Positions 24,909 to 34,223 of a stretch of 36,078 nt of DNA are shown one piece after another. Every line of letters starts with the position of its first letter. Within the stretch, counting starts at the first letter, position 1. Made by a program: the position numbers and the translations under genes. This DNA is from Legionellales bacterium RIFCSPHIGHO2_12_FULL_37_14 (lineage in GTDB: Bacteria; Pseudomonadota; Gammaproteobacteria; Legionellales; Legionellaceae). The stretch is from the NCBI GenBank assembly GCA_001804735.1, contig MHBC01000009.1, positions 1-36,078 on the forward strand, given 5' to 3'. Under the pieces are notes generated by a model. It was not told the DNA's origin. It ran no database searches and worked only from the letters and a program-made list of their open reading frames with translations.

Positions 24909-25979
24909 ATGCCAGCTGCAACTCCCCAAAACCCACAGGCAAATTCTCTCTATAAGGGGCTATTTGCTTTTATGCAAAATTTAATAGGCTGGCTTTTTTA
25001 TTATACCAAAAGGCTTTTTGCCTATTTATTCTCCCTTATAGGTAGTGCTTGGAAATCTTTTTTAGGAGGTTTAAAAGCCTTGCTGAGGATTAATAGATCT
25101 GTAACAAATGGGGAAACCGAGCAAGCTACATCAACCCAAAGCGCGGCTTCGCAAAATCCATTTGCTCATTTAGAAAAGAAAAAAAAGGCCAAAGACTTTT
25201 CTAAGAAGCCTATGCTTGCTATAGGGACAAGTGTTGATGAACCCTTAGATGTTCAAAGGTTTTCTAATTATTGTCAGCACAATAATTTAATTTGGGTTCC
25301 TAATACTAGTTATTTTGAGAATAATCAATGTACTATACCATTTGTTGTAACTATGACTTATGCCGATATAGTTAAAGCATTTATAAAGGCAGCTGATAAG
25401 TTATATGTAGATTACATTCGCCACCAATCTCCGCAAATAGAGTATTTTCATACAATAATGATTGATAGATGTGTAATAAATTTTTTTCGCATGGATGATG
25501 TTTTTTTTAATTTACCCATTGTTAAGCACAAACAAGCGCAGGGTAACAAATCTATGGCTTTAAGCTATCGTTACAAGTCTTGTGTAGATAGGGTAGCGCA
25601 AGTTTTACTATTTGAACGTTTACTTCTGCGTCTTGAAAATGATGGGGAATTAATTATTGATATTGATGCATTAACAGAAAAATCTGAATTAACAAATGAA
25701 TTTATTAACTTGCTCGCGCAGTATTTTACTTCTGTAAAACCACTAGAAGATAAACACTTACGTATCAAGCAAAATGGCAAAACAGATGATGGATTAGAGC
25801 ATTTTATGGTTTTTAAGGGCTTTAAACGTAAGGAACTAAAACTTGATTGTCCAAAAGTTTTAGAGAATTTACCCCAATATTTACCAGAAGAAGAAAATAC
25901 TTTGCAGCAAAATCACGAGCACCAAAATTCACGTACACCAAAGCCTTTAAATCCTTTAATGTTGCGCGATTATACATAG
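24909..25979 (+). CDS. Unknown 356-aa protein, amphipathic N-terminus, acidic C-terminus
   Basis: I recognise no family. The N-terminal third has aromatic-rich hydrophobic runs (YKGLFAFMQNLIGWLFYYTKRLFAYLFSLIGSAW), then a charged linker (EKKKKAKDFSKK). The body is globular (VVTMTYADIVKAFIKAADKLY and FHTIMIDRCVINFFRMDD). The tail is rich in Glu, Gln and His (PEEENTLQQNHEHQN), reminiscent of the Glu-rich C-terminal signals of Dot/Icm substrates, which is inference. The ATG at 24909 has GAGG five bases upstream; the GTG at 24891 is rejected. The next gene has a similar hydrophobic-plus-tail design. Confidence 0.65.
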   Translation: MPAATPQNPQANSLYKGLFAFMQNLIGWLFYYTKRLFAYLFSLIGSAWKSFLGGLKALLRINRSVTNGETEQATSTQSAASQNPFAHLEKKKKAKDFSKKPMLAIGTSVDEPLDVQRFSNYCQHNNLIWVPNTSYFENNQCTIPFVVTMTYADIVKAFIKAADKLYVDYIRHQSPQIEYFHTIMIDRCVINFFRMDDVFFNLPIVKHKQAQGNKSMALSYRYKSCVDRVAQVLLFERLLLRLENDGELIIDIDALTEKSELTNEFINLLAQYFTSVKPLEDKHLRIKQNGKTDDGLEHFMVFKGFKRKELKLDCPKVLENLPQYLPEEENTLQQNHEHQNSRTPKPLNPLMLRDYT

Positions 25980-26070
25980 ATAATTCCTATCGTTTTAATA
26001 GAAATAATTAATTTTTCATGGTGCTAATCCTTATATATAATGATATTATTTAAGGCTTAGGAGTGAAAAA

Positions 26071-26883
26071 ATGACTATAAAGACAGATAATATTGTATAT
26101 TGGTCAAGCTTTGTCAGCAAAGCTGCCGATATTCTAAAGAACATAACCTACAATACAGTATCTTGGATAAAATCAGTTAGCAGTATGCAGGAAGTAACCA
26201 CAGCATTTCCTGCTTTAAGGTATGTATTTTTACCTGCTGCTGCGACGTTTGCGGTATTTTCTTTTGGATTTAATTTAATTGCTAAGTTAAATAGTAAAAA
26301 TAAACAAAGCTTAAAGAGTTGGTGGCAATTAACTTTGCATGGGATTTTATCTCTAGGTTTAGTAGCAGCAACGGTTAGCTTTTATTTACTAACTAGTTTT
26401 GTTGCAAGCTTGATATTTACTATAACGCTTGGCATTGCGGCAATTTCCGAGTTTAGCAATAGCATGATTGCGCTCTATAATGCCTTTAAATGTAAAGGCG
26501 AGGTAAGAAGAGCCTACTTAACGCTTGCCTTAAATCATTTTTTAAACAGCTTAGGAGCCTTAGCAATTTCTTCTGGAATGATAATAGCAGAAACCCTTGG
26601 TGCAACGAGAATAGTTAACATAATTATTGTTGCAGTTAACTTGCCGTTAATTTTACGAGATATTTTCAAGTTAATAAAAGACAATTTTTATCCTAAAGTT
26701 GTTAAGGAAGAAACTTTAAGACTTGTTGAAAAGACGAATAAGACAGAATCAGCCAATAGTGCAAGCTTAGCAAAGCAAAAAGCGCTTATAGATAAAGCAA
26801 CTCCTAGTAACTCATTTTTTGCACAAGATCAACGTGAAGATTTGGAGTTAAGAGAATTAAACTACCAACGATCAGTTAAATAA
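26071..26883 (+). CDS. Unknown 270-aa protein with membrane segments and charged tail
   Basis: No family is recognised. Three or four membrane segments can be seen (YVFLPAAATFAVFSFGF, HGILSLGLVAATVSFYLL, FVASLIFTITLGIAAI and TRIVNIIIVAVNLPLI). A charged C-terminal ~70 residues (VVKEETLRLVEKTNKTES ... DQREDLELRELNYQRSVK) follows. TAGGAGTG lies just upstream of the ATG. The gene overlaps the end of the convergent M50 protease gene by 8 bp. It could be a host-membrane-targeted effector or an inner-membrane protein; the sequence does not decide. Confidence 0.6.
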   Translation: MTIKTDNIVYWSSFVSKAADILKNITYNTVSWIKSVSSMQEVTTAFPALRYVFLPAAATFAVFSFGFNLIAKLNSKNKQSLKSWWQLTLHGILSLGLVAATVSFYLLTSFVASLIFTITLGIAAISEFSNSMIALYNAFKCKGEVRRAYLTLALNHFLNSLGALAISSGMIIAETLGATRIVNIIIVAVNLPLILRDIFKLIKDNFYPKVVKEETLRLVEKTNKTESANSASLAKQKALIDKATPSNSFFAQDQREDLELRELNYQRSVK

Positions 26884-27952
26884 AGAAATTAATATCATTA
26901 GTTAGCAGTTTTACCACAAAAACCCAAAAGGCGATGGTTGTGAGACGGTAAAATAATACTTCATAGGCAATGGGTATGGGTTTTATGCGTATTTTTTCTA
27001 TGCAAGTATACATAATACTAGCTCCATCTAAGCCTGGGATAGGCAGAAGGTTGATAATGCCAAGGCTTAAGCTAAATAGTCCTATAAAATAGCTGTAAAC
27101 GCTTACACCCTGCATGAAGGCATAAGCATTTAAGGTAAAAAAAGTAAAGGGCCCTATGAGTAAAGAAATTGGTAAATTCCCCAGTATTATTTGCAGAACC
27201 AGGGTAAATAATAAATTGCTGATGTTAAGTAGAGCTGCAAAACTAAGTTTGATAGAGCTAATTAGCGTTTGCTTAGGGTATAGGTGTTTTATTTTTATAT
27301 TAGGTTTAATGCCTAGACAATCCCATATGGAGGATGGCTTTTTGGGCATGTTATGGAGATTTAAGATTAATTTTTCTTCTCTTATGGCTCCTGTCGGGCT
27401 TTTTATTTTAATATCTATAAAATGCTTATTTACGGATTTAAATAGGGCAATATTTGCATCTTCCCATGAAGTTATTGCTTGCTTATTTATTGCCAAGATT
27501 TGAGCGCTTGCACTAAACCCTGCTGCTTCTGCCGGGCTTTTTGGCCTAACTTCGTCTATGATTGGCGGATGATAATAGTGGCCAAGGAGGAAATAGATAA
27601 TAAAGAACAGCCAAGCAAAAATAATGTTGGCGCAACTGCCTGCCAATAAGACGATTATTCTTTGCCCACATGGACGCTTATCGAAGGCATATGGCCATTT
27701 TGCTTTGCTAACTTTTTCTATTCTGGTATTTAAAAGTTTAACGTATCCGCCTATAGGCCATCTTGCGATTATCCATATGCGCTTTTTTTTATCTTGGTAG
27801 GTAAATAATGCCTTGCCAAATCCTAACGAAATAGATTGAATCTTTATGGCAAAAAACCTTGCGGCTAATGCATGTCCAAGCTCGTGTAGGCCTATGGTTA
27901 AAATGGCGGTAGTGATAAAGCTTAAGAGGATATAAAAATATTTAATTAGCAT
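26876..27952 (-). CDS. Site-2-type M50 zinc metalloprotease, RseP-like
   Basis: This 358-aa inner-membrane protease is of the RseP/site-2 family, which cleaves membrane-bound regulators within the bilayer. The zinc site HELGH is at residues 23-27 in the first membrane segment. A PDZ-like region follows (IIDEVRPKSPAEAAGFSASAQILAINKQAI) and the third ligand motif is LLPIPGLDGASI. It has one PDZ domain and is shorter than E. coli RseP (two PDZ domains, about 450 aa). I chose the ATG at 27952, whose A is the last base of the umuC stop (TAATG), so translation is coupled to umuC; an upstream start at 27979 is less likely. It is unusual to find such a protease in a umuDC operon. Confidence 0.9.
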   Translation of the reverse strand: MLIKYFYILLSFITTAILTIGLHELGHALAARFFAIKIQSISLGFGKALFTYQDKKKRIWIIARWPIGGYVKLLNTRIEKVSKAKWPYAFDKRPCGQRIIVLLAGSCANIIFAWLFFIIYFLLGHYYHPPIIDEVRPKSPAEAAGFSASAQILAINKQAITSWEDANIALFKSVNKHFIDIKIKSPTGAIREEKLILNLHNMPKKPSSIWDCLGIKPNIKIKHLYPKQTLISSIKLSFAALLNISNLLFTLVLQIILGNLPISLLIGPFTFFTLNAYAFMQGVSVYSYFIGLFSLSLGIINLLPIPGLDGASIMYTCIEKIRIKPIPIAYEVLFYRLTTIAFWVFVVKLLTNDINFFI

Positions 27953-29196
27953 TATTTTACCCGTGGTAGATCTTGCCATCTAGTCGTATAAGCCTGTGAA
28001 AGGTTATAAGTTGGCGGTTTATTAGTTTTTGGCGGTATGCTGGTTGCTAGCCTTAAAGTATGGCGACCAAATTTTTTATTTATAGAGTCTAGTATATTTG
28101 ACCAACGGTTATTTTTAGCGTCTTCTTCTTGGGTAGATGGTTTAAGTAATTGAAATTGATAGTTTTCTTTAGAGTAAAAGTCAGTTAAACATATACCAAT
28201 TTTTTTATACGCTACATTAGGTTTATATAATGAGTCGAGTAGTTTATTGGCTATGCTAGTTAAATTTATAAGATTATCTGTAGGGTTAGGTAGAGCGTAC
28301 TGCGCTCTGTTAGCATATTGGACGTGTTGTTTTTTAAATGGGTTAGTTCGTACGAAAACCTGTACTTGCTGCGTAACGAGATCGTGTTGTCTTAGTTTTG
28401 CATATGCTGTTTGGCAATGGGCGGCTAGCGCTTGCTTAAGAGAAAATAAATCTCCTTGTTCACTTTTAAAGCTGCGCGATGCCATAATACTTTTAGGCTT
28501 AGCTGTATCTTCAGAAAATTGCAGTGCGCTAATGCCATTTAGTTCTAAGATAGTTCGTTGTATAGGTAGAGGAAGCTTGCGAATTTTAGTTTGGGCTAAA
28601 TCAAAAGCGGTGAAGATCTTAAGTTTATTTAATTGGAGAGCAAAAGCCTTTCCTATACCCCAAATTTCGTCAATAGGTATTTTTGTTAATAAATCAGGGC
28701 GTTCCGCTATATTAAAGACAGGTACTTGCAACATTTTTTTACATACATGGTTGGCAAGTTTAGCAAGGGTCTTGGTTTGGCCAAGACCGATAGATACTGG
28801 GATTCCTGTGTGTTGCAGGATGGTTTTATGTAAGGTGTGGGCGAAGTTATTATGCAAGTTGTTAGCTAAGGTTTTAAGGTCAAGGAAGGCTTCATCAATG
28901 GAATAAATTTCAATGTGCGGCCAAAAATTTTCCATAGTACACATGACGCGATCAGATAAGTTGCCATACAAGGCGAAATTAGAAGAAAAGACATAAACTC
29001 CCTTTTTGGTGCATAGATCTTTGATGTGAAAATATGGCTCGCCCATTAAAATGCCGAGAGCTTTGGCTTCATTGGAGCGCGAAATAACACAACCATCATT
29101 ATTTGAGAGCACAATTATGGCCTTATCTTTAAGATCAGGGCGAAAAAGCCGCTCGCAGCTTACATAAAAATTATTACAATCAACGATAGCATACAT
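27952..29196 (-). CDS. umuC: DNA polymerase V catalytic subunit UmuC
   Basis: UmuC (414 aa, near the E. coli length) is a Y-family polymerase for error-prone lesion bypass. It begins MYAIVDCNNFYVSCERLF (metal-binding Asp at residue 6), with IYSIDEAFLDL as the catalytic Asp-Glu pair, and has a C-terminal UmuC-type region (KPSTQEEDAKNN...KFGRHTLRLA). It overlaps umuD by 17 bp and the downstream M50 gene by one base, giving a three-gene operon. Confidence 0.96.
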   Translation of the reverse strand: MYAIVDCNNFYVSCERLFRPDLKDKAIIVLSNNDGCVISRSNEAKALGILMGEPYFHIKDLCTKKGVYVFSSNFALYGNLSDRVMCTMENFWPHIEIYSIDEAFLDLKTLANNLHNNFAHTLHKTILQHTGIPVSIGLGQTKTLAKLANHVCKKMLQVPVFNIAERPDLLTKIPIDEIWGIGKAFALQLNKLKIFTAFDLAQTKIRKLPLPIQRTILELNGISALQFSEDTAKPKSIMASRSFKSEQGDLFSLKQALAAHCQTAYAKLRQHDLVTQQVQVFVRTNPFKKQHVQYANRAQYALPNPTDNLINLTSIANKLLDSLYKPNVAYKKIGICLTDFYSKENYQFQLLKPSTQEEDAKNNRWSNILDSINKKFGRHTLRLATSIPPKTNKPPTYNLSQAYTTRWQDLPRVK

Positions 29197-29740
29197 GTTT
29201 ATTCATCGCATGGATTACATGGGTTACTACTCCCCAAACTACTAATTCTTGCGCCTCGGTTAATTCGATAATAGGGTAGTTGGGGTTAGCCGGGATTAAT
29301 TTAGTACGCTGATTTTTTTGCCAAAATCTTTTTACGGTAAGTTCGCCATTTATAGCCGCAATAACTATTTTGTCATGGGTTACTGCGAGCGCGCGATCTA
29401 CAATAAGTAAATCCCCTGATTGAATCCCAGCACCACTCATTGAGTCTCCTGATGCGATAACAAAAAAAGTTGCGGCAGGGTGTTTAATAAGATGGGTATT
29501 TAAATCAAGGTATTGTTCAATATAATCATCAGCAGGAGAAGGAAAGCCAGCCGCTACTTTAGAGCTGAATAAAGGACATGTGACTTTAAAGCTTTGATCG
29601 TCCAAGAAAGCTTTAACCGCATTTATTTTAGATAAAGGTATACGCATGGGCTTTGTTGTTTCTCCGTAGAGGTTGCTGCCTTTAGGGCGCCCTGCGCCAA
29701 GCCTTTTGCCTCCACGTGCGGTTTTGGGTAATAAGGCCAT
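29180..29740 (-). CDS. umuD: UmuD, self-cleaving DNA polymerase V subunit with extended N-terminus
   Basis: UmuD is cleaved at an Ala-Gly bond to form UmuD', which associates with UmuC. The bond here is probably A64-G65 in KVAAGFPSPADDY. The S24 catalytic pair is S100 (GDSM) and K137 (TVKRF). At 186 aa it is about 45 residues longer than E. coli UmuD. The extra N-terminus contains a lysine/arginine-rich GAGRPKG motif of the AT-hook type (about residues 10-21), seen in plasmid and phage UmuD-like proteins. I could not find a LexA box upstream. The ATG at 29740 lacks a strong ribosome site. Confidence 0.92.
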   Translation of the reverse strand: MALLPKTARGGKRLGAGRPKGSNLYGETTKPMRIPLSKINAVKAFLDDQSFKVTCPLFSSKVAAGFPSPADDYIEQYLDLNTHLIKHPAATFFVIASGDSMSGAGIQSGDLLIVDRALAVTHDKIVIAAINGELTVKRFWQKNQRTKLIPANPNYPIIELTEAQELVVWGVVTHVIHAMNKHVCYR

Positions 29741-29941
29741 AACTTAATGCTTGATAAGCGTACATAAATCAAATATTAGCTTAGCTTAATTGTTTTGTAA
29801 ATGCGCCTGTTTTCAGCTTAAATAGCTTTAGTTTTATGCGTTTCAATGATAAACTAATTGTTTTTCTTTAAACAATTTAGGCTGTAAGACCAACACAGTG
29901 TGAATTAACATTTATCATTTTTTCTCCGGGAGCCTTGCTGT

Positions 29942-31213
29942 ATGTCTTTTAATTATAGTGCAATTAAAAAACTACCCTCATATATGCCTTGGCTAATTTG
30001 GGGACTTGCTTGCATGTTTTATTTTTATGAAAGCTTGTTGCAAATGTCTCTTAGCGTTATTGGTACCGAGCTTATGCGTGATTTTTCTGTCACCAGTAAA
30101 ACTTTAGGTTTTTTAGCCGGTATTTATTTTTATTCTTATGCGTTTATGCAAATCCCTGGCGGAATGATGATGGATTATTTTGGTCCACAACGCCTTATTA
30201 GCTTAGCGGCGCTTATTTGTGGAATAAGCACTATTGCCTTTGGACTTACCAATAGTTTTTTTACAGCTTGCCTTGCAAGGCTTATGATAGGCTTTGGATC
30301 TGCTGCTGCAGCAGTTGGGTGTATGAAGATTGCTTCTTGTTGGTTTAAACCTGACAGATTTCCTATTTTAACAGGCCTTATGGTTACCATTGGTATGCTA
30401 GGAGCCATTGGTGGGGAAGGTCCTTTAGCTATCATGATAGAGCACCTAGGTTGGCGTACTAGTATGTTAGTTATGGGTGCAGTAGGGGTTCTGCTTGCTA
30501 TTTCTATTCGTTTATTTGCTAAAGATGCGCCTTCTAGTAGGATGCAGTATGCAAAAAAAGATGAGCCCCCTCTTTTAAGCAGCCTTCTTACTCTAATGAA
30601 ACAAAAGCAGTTATGGTTAGTTGCAGTCTATGGCGGGCTTATGTACCTTTCAACCCCAGTTTTTTGCGGTTTATGGGGAGTGCCTTTTTTAATGAAAAAA
30701 ATGCATCTTTCGACAACGGTTGCGGCGAACAATGTGTCGTTAATTTTCGTTGGGTGGGCTGTTGCAGGACCATTGTGGGGGATTTTTTCGAATAAATTAG
30801 GTTTACGCAAACCGCCACTTTTTATAGCTAGCCTTGGGACTTTGGTTTTAAGCTTAAGCTTTATTTTCTTGCCGATTAATAGTTTGGTTATTCTTGCAAT
30901 TATTATGTTTTTATTTGGGGTATTTTCGTCAGCGTTTTTACCTGCATTTACCGTAGTTGTCGAGCTTTGTAACAGACGTTACGCAGCAACCGCCCTTAGT
31001 TTTATGAATATGATGAACATGATAGGTATAGCCCTGGCGCAACCAACCATTGGATGTATCTTAGATTATATGTGGAGAGGTGAGATGGAAAATTCGGTAA
31101 GAGTGTATTCATTAACAGCTTATTCAGCAGCTCTTAGTCTTTTGCCAATTTGTATTTTAATTTCTTTATTAATCTTACCTTTTATTAAAGAAACCTATTG
31201 TCGTAACGTTTGA
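29942..31213 (+). CDS. MFS transporter, paralogue of the one at 10277
   Basis: This 423-aa protein has 12 predicted membrane segments. The MFS motif is seen as [10 protein letters not shown] and, in the second half, [12 protein letters not shown]. It aligns by eye with the transporter at 10277-11560: shared FYF at the first segment, AFMQIP/IFMQIP, LMIGF and LGWRTS/IGWRQTS. This points to an old duplication within the Legionellales MFS family. Substrate is unknown. GGGAGCC serves as a ribosome site. miaB begins 11 bp after its stop, so it heads a likely operon of miaB, rluD, pgeF and the protease gene. Confidence 0.87.
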   Translation: MSFNYSAIKKLPSYMPWLIWGLACMFYFYESLLQMSLSVIGTELMRDFSVTSKTLGFLAGIYFYSYAFMQIPGGMMMDYFGPQRLISLAALICGISTIAFGLTNSFFTACLARLMIGFGSAAAAVGCMKIASCWFKPDRFPILTGLMVTIGMLGAIGGEGPLAIMIEHLGWRTSMLVMGAVGVLLAISIRLFAKDAPSSRMQYAKKDEPPLLSSLLTLMKQKQLWLVAVYGGLMYLSTPVFCGLWGVPFLMKKMHLSTTVAANNVSLIFVGWAVAGPLWGIFSNKLGLRKPPLFIASLGTLVLSLSFIFLPINSLVILAIIMFLFGVFSSAFLPAFTVVVELCNRRYAATALSFMNMMNMIGIALAQPTIGCILDYMWRGEMENSVRVYSLTAYSAALSLLPICILISLLILPFIKETYCRNV

Positions 31214-31223
31214 GACAAAAGCC

Positions 31224-32558
31224 ATGTCAAATAAGAAGCTTTATATTAAAACTAATGGTTGTCAGATGAACGAATATGATTCTAGTAAAATGGCTGAGGT
31301 TTTGTTTGCTTCGCATCAGTTTGAAAAAACTGACGATCCAAAAGATGCTGACCTTGTACTTCTTAATACTTGCTCGATACGCGAAAAGGCACAAGAAAAG
31401 GTGTTTTCGCAATTAGGCGAGTGGCGGGAGCTAAAAAAGAAAAAGCCTGATCTAATTATTGGTGTTGGTGGTTGTGTGGCTAGTCAAGAAGGCGAAGCGT
31501 TAGTTAAGCGTTCGCCTTTTGTTGATATAGTTTTTGGTCCCCAAACTTTACATCGTTTACCAGAGCTTCTTAATGAACGCCTTAAAACTAAAAAAACCCA
31601 AGTGGATATTAGTTTTCCTGAAATTGAAAAATTTGATCATCTGCCAGCGCCGCGTGCAGAAGGGCCAGTAGCCTTTGTATCTATTATGGAAGGCTGCAGT
31701 AAATATTGTAGTTTTTGTGTAGTGCCTTATACCCGTGGGGAAGAAATTAGCCGTCCTTTTGATGATATTTTGGCTGAATGTTATCAACTAAGTACTCAAG
31801 GGGTGCGTGAAATTAATCTTTTAGGTCAGAACGTAAATGATTATCGTGGCAAGATGCATGATGGTGCAAGTGCAGATCTTGCGCTTTTAATTCATTATAT
31901 TGCCGCAATTGATGGCATTGGCAGAATTCGTTTTACTACCTCACATCCTTTGGCCTTTTCCGATAACCTTATAGAAGCGTATCGCGATGTTCCTGAGCTT
32001 GCTAATCATTTACATTTACCGGTACAAAGTGGCTCAGATCGCATTTTAAACCTTATGAAGCGTGGTTATACGGCGCTAGAATATCGTTCCAAAATTCGTA
32101 AACTACGAGAAGTTAGGCCAGATATTCATCTTTCAACCGATCTAATTGTAGGGTTTCCTGGCGAGACTGATGATGATTTTACCAAGACGCTTAATCTTGT
32201 CCACGATATGAATTTTGATATTTCTTATAGCTTTATTTACAGTAAACGCCCTGGGACGCCTGCGGCTAGTCTGCCTTGTGATGTTCCTTTAAAAGCTAAA
32301 AAAGAGCGGCTTGCTCTACTGCAAAATAGACTTAACACTCAAGCAATGCGCCATGCTCAAGCGTTAATAGGAACAGAGCAGAAAATTTTAGTTACCGGAA
32401 AATCTAAAAAAAGTGATCAGCAATTAGCCGGGCGCACTGAATGTAATCGAGTGGTTAACTTTGATGGGCCACAAGAATTATTAGGCCAATTTGTAACCGT
32501 AGAAATAACTGAATCTCTTACTAATTCTTTGCGTGCAAGATATATCCATTGCTCATGA
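31224..32558 (+). CDS. miaB: tRNA-2-methylthio-N6-dimethylallyladenosine synthase
   Basis: MiaB is a radical-SAM enzyme that adds a methylthio group to i6A37 of tRNA. The 444 aa fit the family. The N-terminal cluster ligands are in [21 protein letters not shown] and GGCVAS. The radical-SAM CxxxCxxC is [24 protein letters not shown] domain forms the C-terminus (SGKSKKSDQ...). The gene is 11 bp from the MFS gene and its stop overlaps the start of rluD (ATGA), so it is coupled to it. Confidence 0.97.
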   Translation: MSNKKLYIKTNGCQMNEYDSSKMAEVLFASHQFEKTDDPKDADLVLLNTCSIREKAQEKVFSQLGEWRELKKKKPDLIIGVGGCVASQEGEALVKRSPFVDIVFGPQTLHRLPELLNERLKTKKTQVDISFPEIEKFDHLPAPRAEGPVAFVSIMEGCSKYCSFCVVPYTRGEEISRPFDDILAECYQLSTQGVREINLLGQNVNDYRGKMHDGASADLALLIHYIAAIDGIGRIRFTTSHPLAFSDNLIEAYRDVPELANHLHLPVQSGSDRILNLMKRGYTALEYRSKIRKLREVRPDIHLSTDLIVGFPGETDDDFTKTLNLVHDMNFDISYSFIYSKRPGTPAASLPCDVPLKAKKERLALLQNRLNTQAMRHAQALIGTEQKILVTGKSKKSDQQLAGRTECNRVVNFDGPQELLGQFVTVEITESLTNSLRARYIHCS

Positions 32559-33499
32559 TGAATAAAACTATTCCTTTAACTATGCAAGGCATGCGTTTAG
32601 ATGTTGCTTTAGCCGCACTATTTCCTGAATACTCAAGATCAATGTTAACCGCAGCTTTAAAAAAAGGTTATATAGAGGTAAACCAAAAGTTAGTAAAACC
32701 TAAAGATAAAGTAAAAGGTAATGAAGAAGTAACTCTAGATGCTGGGTTTTTTACCGTAAAAGAGGTAGAAAACTGTCAGCCCGAAAATATTCCGCTTGCT
32801 ATTGTTTATGAAGATGCAGATTTGTTAGTGGTTAATAAACCGGCAAATTTTGTAGTGCACCCAGGTAGAGGCAATCTAAAGCATACTTTAGTTAATGGGC
32901 TAATCTATTATAAAGAAGGTTTAGCTAATCTACCACGTGCTGGCATAATTCATCGTCTCGATCAGAATACCACCGGGCTTTTACTAGTTGCAAAAACCCA
33001 TGCAGCTTACAACGCTTTAATAAAAGCCATGAAAGCGCGGGAAATTAAGCGTCATTATTATGCTCTCGTGCAAGGAGTAGTTTTAAGACCTAATATTTGC
33101 CAAACATTTTATGGGCGTAGTTTACAAAACCGCCTTAAGATGGCAGTAAAACGATCTGGTAAAGAAGCTATTACTCTTTATAAACCGTATAAAAATTTTG
33201 CGCATTTTACCTTGGTTGATATAGAGCTTATGACAGGGCGTACTCATCAAATAAGAGTGCATATGCAATACCTCAAGCATCCTATAGTAGGCGATCCACT
33301 TTATGGCCAAGCGTATCATTTACCTAGCGAGGCAAATTTAGCGCTTGTTACTGCCTTAAATAATTTTACCCGCCAGGCTTTACATGCCTATAAATTAGTT
33401 TTTGCCCATCCAATCAATAAAAAGGAGGTAAATCTAAGTATAGATTTACCATCTGATATGCAACTTTTACTTAATAAGGTCGAGCAATATGACATTTAA
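32555..33499 (+). CDS. rluD: RluD-type 23S rRNA pseudouridine synthase
   Basis: The protein is about 314 aa from the ATG at 32555 (a TTG at 32549 is possible but less likely). It has an N-terminal S4 RNA-binding domain ([18 protein letters not shown]) and the RluA-family active site [16 protein letters not shown] with the catalytic Asp. RluC and RluD are close relatives; the pgeF/yfiH gene directly after it favours rluD, since this pair is conserved. It overlaps miaB at ATGA and its 3' end overlaps pgeF by 11 bp. Confidence 0.9.
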   Translation: MMNKTIPLTMQGMRLDVALAALFPEYSRSMLTAALKKGYIEVNQKLVKPKDKVKGNEEVTLDAGFFTVKEVENCQPENIPLAIVYEDADLLVVNKPANFVVHPGRGNLKHTLVNGLIYYKEGLANLPRAGIIHRLDQNTTGLLLVAKTHAAYNALIKAMKAREIKRHYYALVQGVVLRPNICQTFYGRSLQNRLKMAVKRSGKEAITLYKPYKNFAHFTLVDIELMTGRTHQIRVHMQYLKHPIVGDPLYGQAYHLPSEANLALVTALNNFTRQALHAYKLVFAHPINKKEVNLSIDLPSDMQLLLNKVEQYDI

Positions 33500-34223
33500 T
33501 TGTTTAGTGCCTAAGTGGCCAGCACCTACAAATATTAACGCTTGTGTAACTACAAGAAATGGCGGTATTAGCAAAGGCCAATTTGCTTCATTAAACTTAG
33601 GCGATCATGTAGGTGATACTGCTAAAAATGTATTCTTAAATCGTTCCATTGTTAATAAAAATTTGCAACTTAAGCAAGATCCTATTTGGCTTAATCAAAC
33701 GCATAGTACTATTTGTATAGATCTAGATACCACAGACGATAATACTGCCGATGCAGTTATTACAAAAACTCCTTACAAAGTTCTTGCAATTATGACAGCA
33801 GATTGCTTACCTATCTTGTTGTGTGATCTAAAAGGTAAAGAAATTGCCGCAATTCATGCAGGCTGGCGTGGTCTATGTAATGGTATTATTGAAAATACTT
33901 TAGCAAACATGAGTACCCCTAAAGAGCAGTTAATTGCTTATCTTGGCCCTTCCATTTGTGGCAAGTGTTATGAAGTAAGACAAGATGTTTACGATCTATT
34001 TAGCCAAAAATATGCTATCAATGGTTTTACCCCTTACCATGACAAATGGCTCTTGAATAAACCATTAATTGCTACACATATTTTAAAATCTCACAACGTA
34101 AATGCTATTTATCTTAGCAATCGCTGCACATTTGAAGAAAAAGAACAATTTTTTTCCTATCGTCGCGATAAAGAAACAGGTAGAATGGCAAGCTTAATTT
34201 GGATTAAAGAGAAAATATTATGA
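33489..34223 (+). CDS. pgeF: PgeF/YfiH multicopper-type purine nucleoside phosphorylase (peptidoglycan editing factor)
   Basis: This 244-aa laccase-domain protein (CNF1-like fold) is known in E. coli as YfiH/PgeF, which removes mis-incorporated L-serine-containing muropeptides. The signature IHAGWRGLCNGIIENTL and the tail NRCTFEEKEQFFSYRRDKETGRMASLIWI contain the conserved Cys/His/Arg positions. It overlaps rluD at the start and the protease gene at its stop (ATGA). Confidence 0.9.
   Translation: MTFNCLVPKWPAPTNINACVTTRNGGISKGQFASLNLGDHVGDTAKNVFLNRSIVNKNLQLKQDPIWLNQTHSTICIDLDTTDDNTADAVITKTPYKVLAIMTADCLPILLCDLKGKEIAAIHAGWRGLCNGIIENTLANMSTPKEQLIAYLGPSICGKCYEVRQDVYDLFSQKYAINGFTPYHDKWLLNKPLIATHILKSHNVNAIYLSNRCTFEEKEQFFSYRRDKETGRMASLIWIKEKIL

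Noticed and set aside
29800-29825. LexA box upstream of umuD (CTGAAAACAG on the minus strand)
   Set aside because: Spacing between CTG and CAG is 4, not 10.
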